Assembly (NCBI GenBank): GCA_963846915.1
Contig: CAWJXV010000009.1
Location: forward strand, 1,674,001 to 1,738,000
Direction of reading: 5' to 3'
Source: PALSA-612 sp963846915
GTDB taxonomy: Bacteria; Actinomycetota; Thermoleophilia; Gaiellales; Gaiellaceae
DNA length: 64,000 nucleotides
Position 1 is the stretch's first letter. Each line of letters begins with the position of its first letter. The notes under the pieces are model-generated. The model did no database searches. It was not told the origin of the DNA and saw nothing but the letters and a program-made list of their open reading frames with translations. The position numbers and the translations under genes are program-made. This document shows, piece by piece, positions 63,658 to 64,000 of this stretch.

Positions 63658-64000
63658 GCTCCCACCCCCTTGTGTAGACGTGTAGCTTGACGCACTTGCG
63701 AGCTGCTAGACAGGCCTCCCTCTATTGGATCGGCCAATCACAGAAACGGTAGGAACAGCCGGTAACACGCGACTAACACCGGCTAGGCTCGTACTTGGTC
63801 ACGGATCTTGCAAGCCGTAGCTATCGCCGCTTGGCACGTCCGCAGTCCCGGAAAGCCCGAGCCTCGTTCGCCCTGCAACGGCACTCTTCCACAGCTGGAA
63901 CGCCGTTCCGCGGTGGCGAGAAGTCGCGGACAGATCAGCCGACCACTTGCCCGTCCGTGCAAATCCTGTGTGGCAGGTTAGGGATGAGAAACCAGCCCCT
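63658..64000. other. Right edge, no gene seen
   Basis: About 340 bases with promoter-like AT-richer stretches near 63720-63780. No open frame with protein character is seen; a gene could begin beyond the edge. Confidence 0.4.

Overview
The window is high-GC, densely packed DNA from an actinobacterium, most likely a Thermoleophilia (Gaiella/Solirubrobacter-like) lineage. This rests on GTG/TTG starts, many stop-start overlaps (GTGA, ATGA, TTGA), a SARP/AfsR-type regulator, an F420-type LLM oxidoreductase, a DUF385-type remnant and large LuxR (LAL) regulators. The assignment is inference; there is no rRNA gene to test it. || Left part, about 1-38.4 kb, is ordinary chromosome with short operons. 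In order: an MMPL transporter tail and a polysaccharide flippase; a TetR gene coupled to a DHA2 MFS pump; a MarR gene coupled to a second MFS pump; a cupin/small-membrane-protein/membrane-protein set divergent from a SARP regulator; an MBL hydrolase and a hydrolase-LuxR fusion regulator; GNAT, cupin and alpha/beta hydrolase genes; a TraR/DksA relative without zinc ligands; UBP zinc finger and DUF5996; a patatin-PlsC pair; a MerR gene with a divergent metal-associated partner; a degenerate signal peptidase; an aldo/keto reductase divergent from a CBS/old-yellow-enzyme pair; a drug-type ABC exporter divergent from an ECF41-like sigma factor; a secreted glycosidase; a csp-infA-matrixin operon; a lipid-modification operon (FAD oxidoreductase, DUF1365, cyclopropane synthase, PlsC) divergent from a fatty-acid desaturase; AhpD-like, LLM, cupin and Rieske enzymes; a frameshifted lysozyme-like gene; and yjbQ. 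|| At about 38.5-38.7 kb there is a tRNA(CAU) gene preceded by an orphan copy of its 5' half. To the right (38.7-64 kb) the character changes. Intact genes (a membrane protein, LPG-synthase-like, ICMT-like, creatininase, a GT39-like transferase, fabF, a class-C-type serine hydrolase, a large LuxR regulator, an alpha/beta hydrolase with a membrane tail, DUF4386) alternate with gene fragments (TolB-like, response regulator, ankyrin, DUF385, DUF4389, cupredoxin, integrase, GNAT). Two families of short dispersed repeats occur there and I did not see them in the left part. Several repeat copies sit exactly at the broken ends of genes. || Regulation is unusually readable. About twenty genes have a TAnnnT-like -10 element 6-9 bases before the start codon, which implies leaderless mRNAs and often fixes the start. 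On top of this are a SARP-type triple heptamer, a MerR-type 19-bp-spacer promoter, a palindrome inside a LuxR-gene promoter, an ECF41-type promoter and a 21-bp box shared by two divergent genes. The most unusual observations are an infA gene whose only plausible start is AUC, a signal peptidase lacking both catalytic residues, and the repeat families linked to truncated genes. I found no CRISPR array, no intact transposase and no complete prophage.
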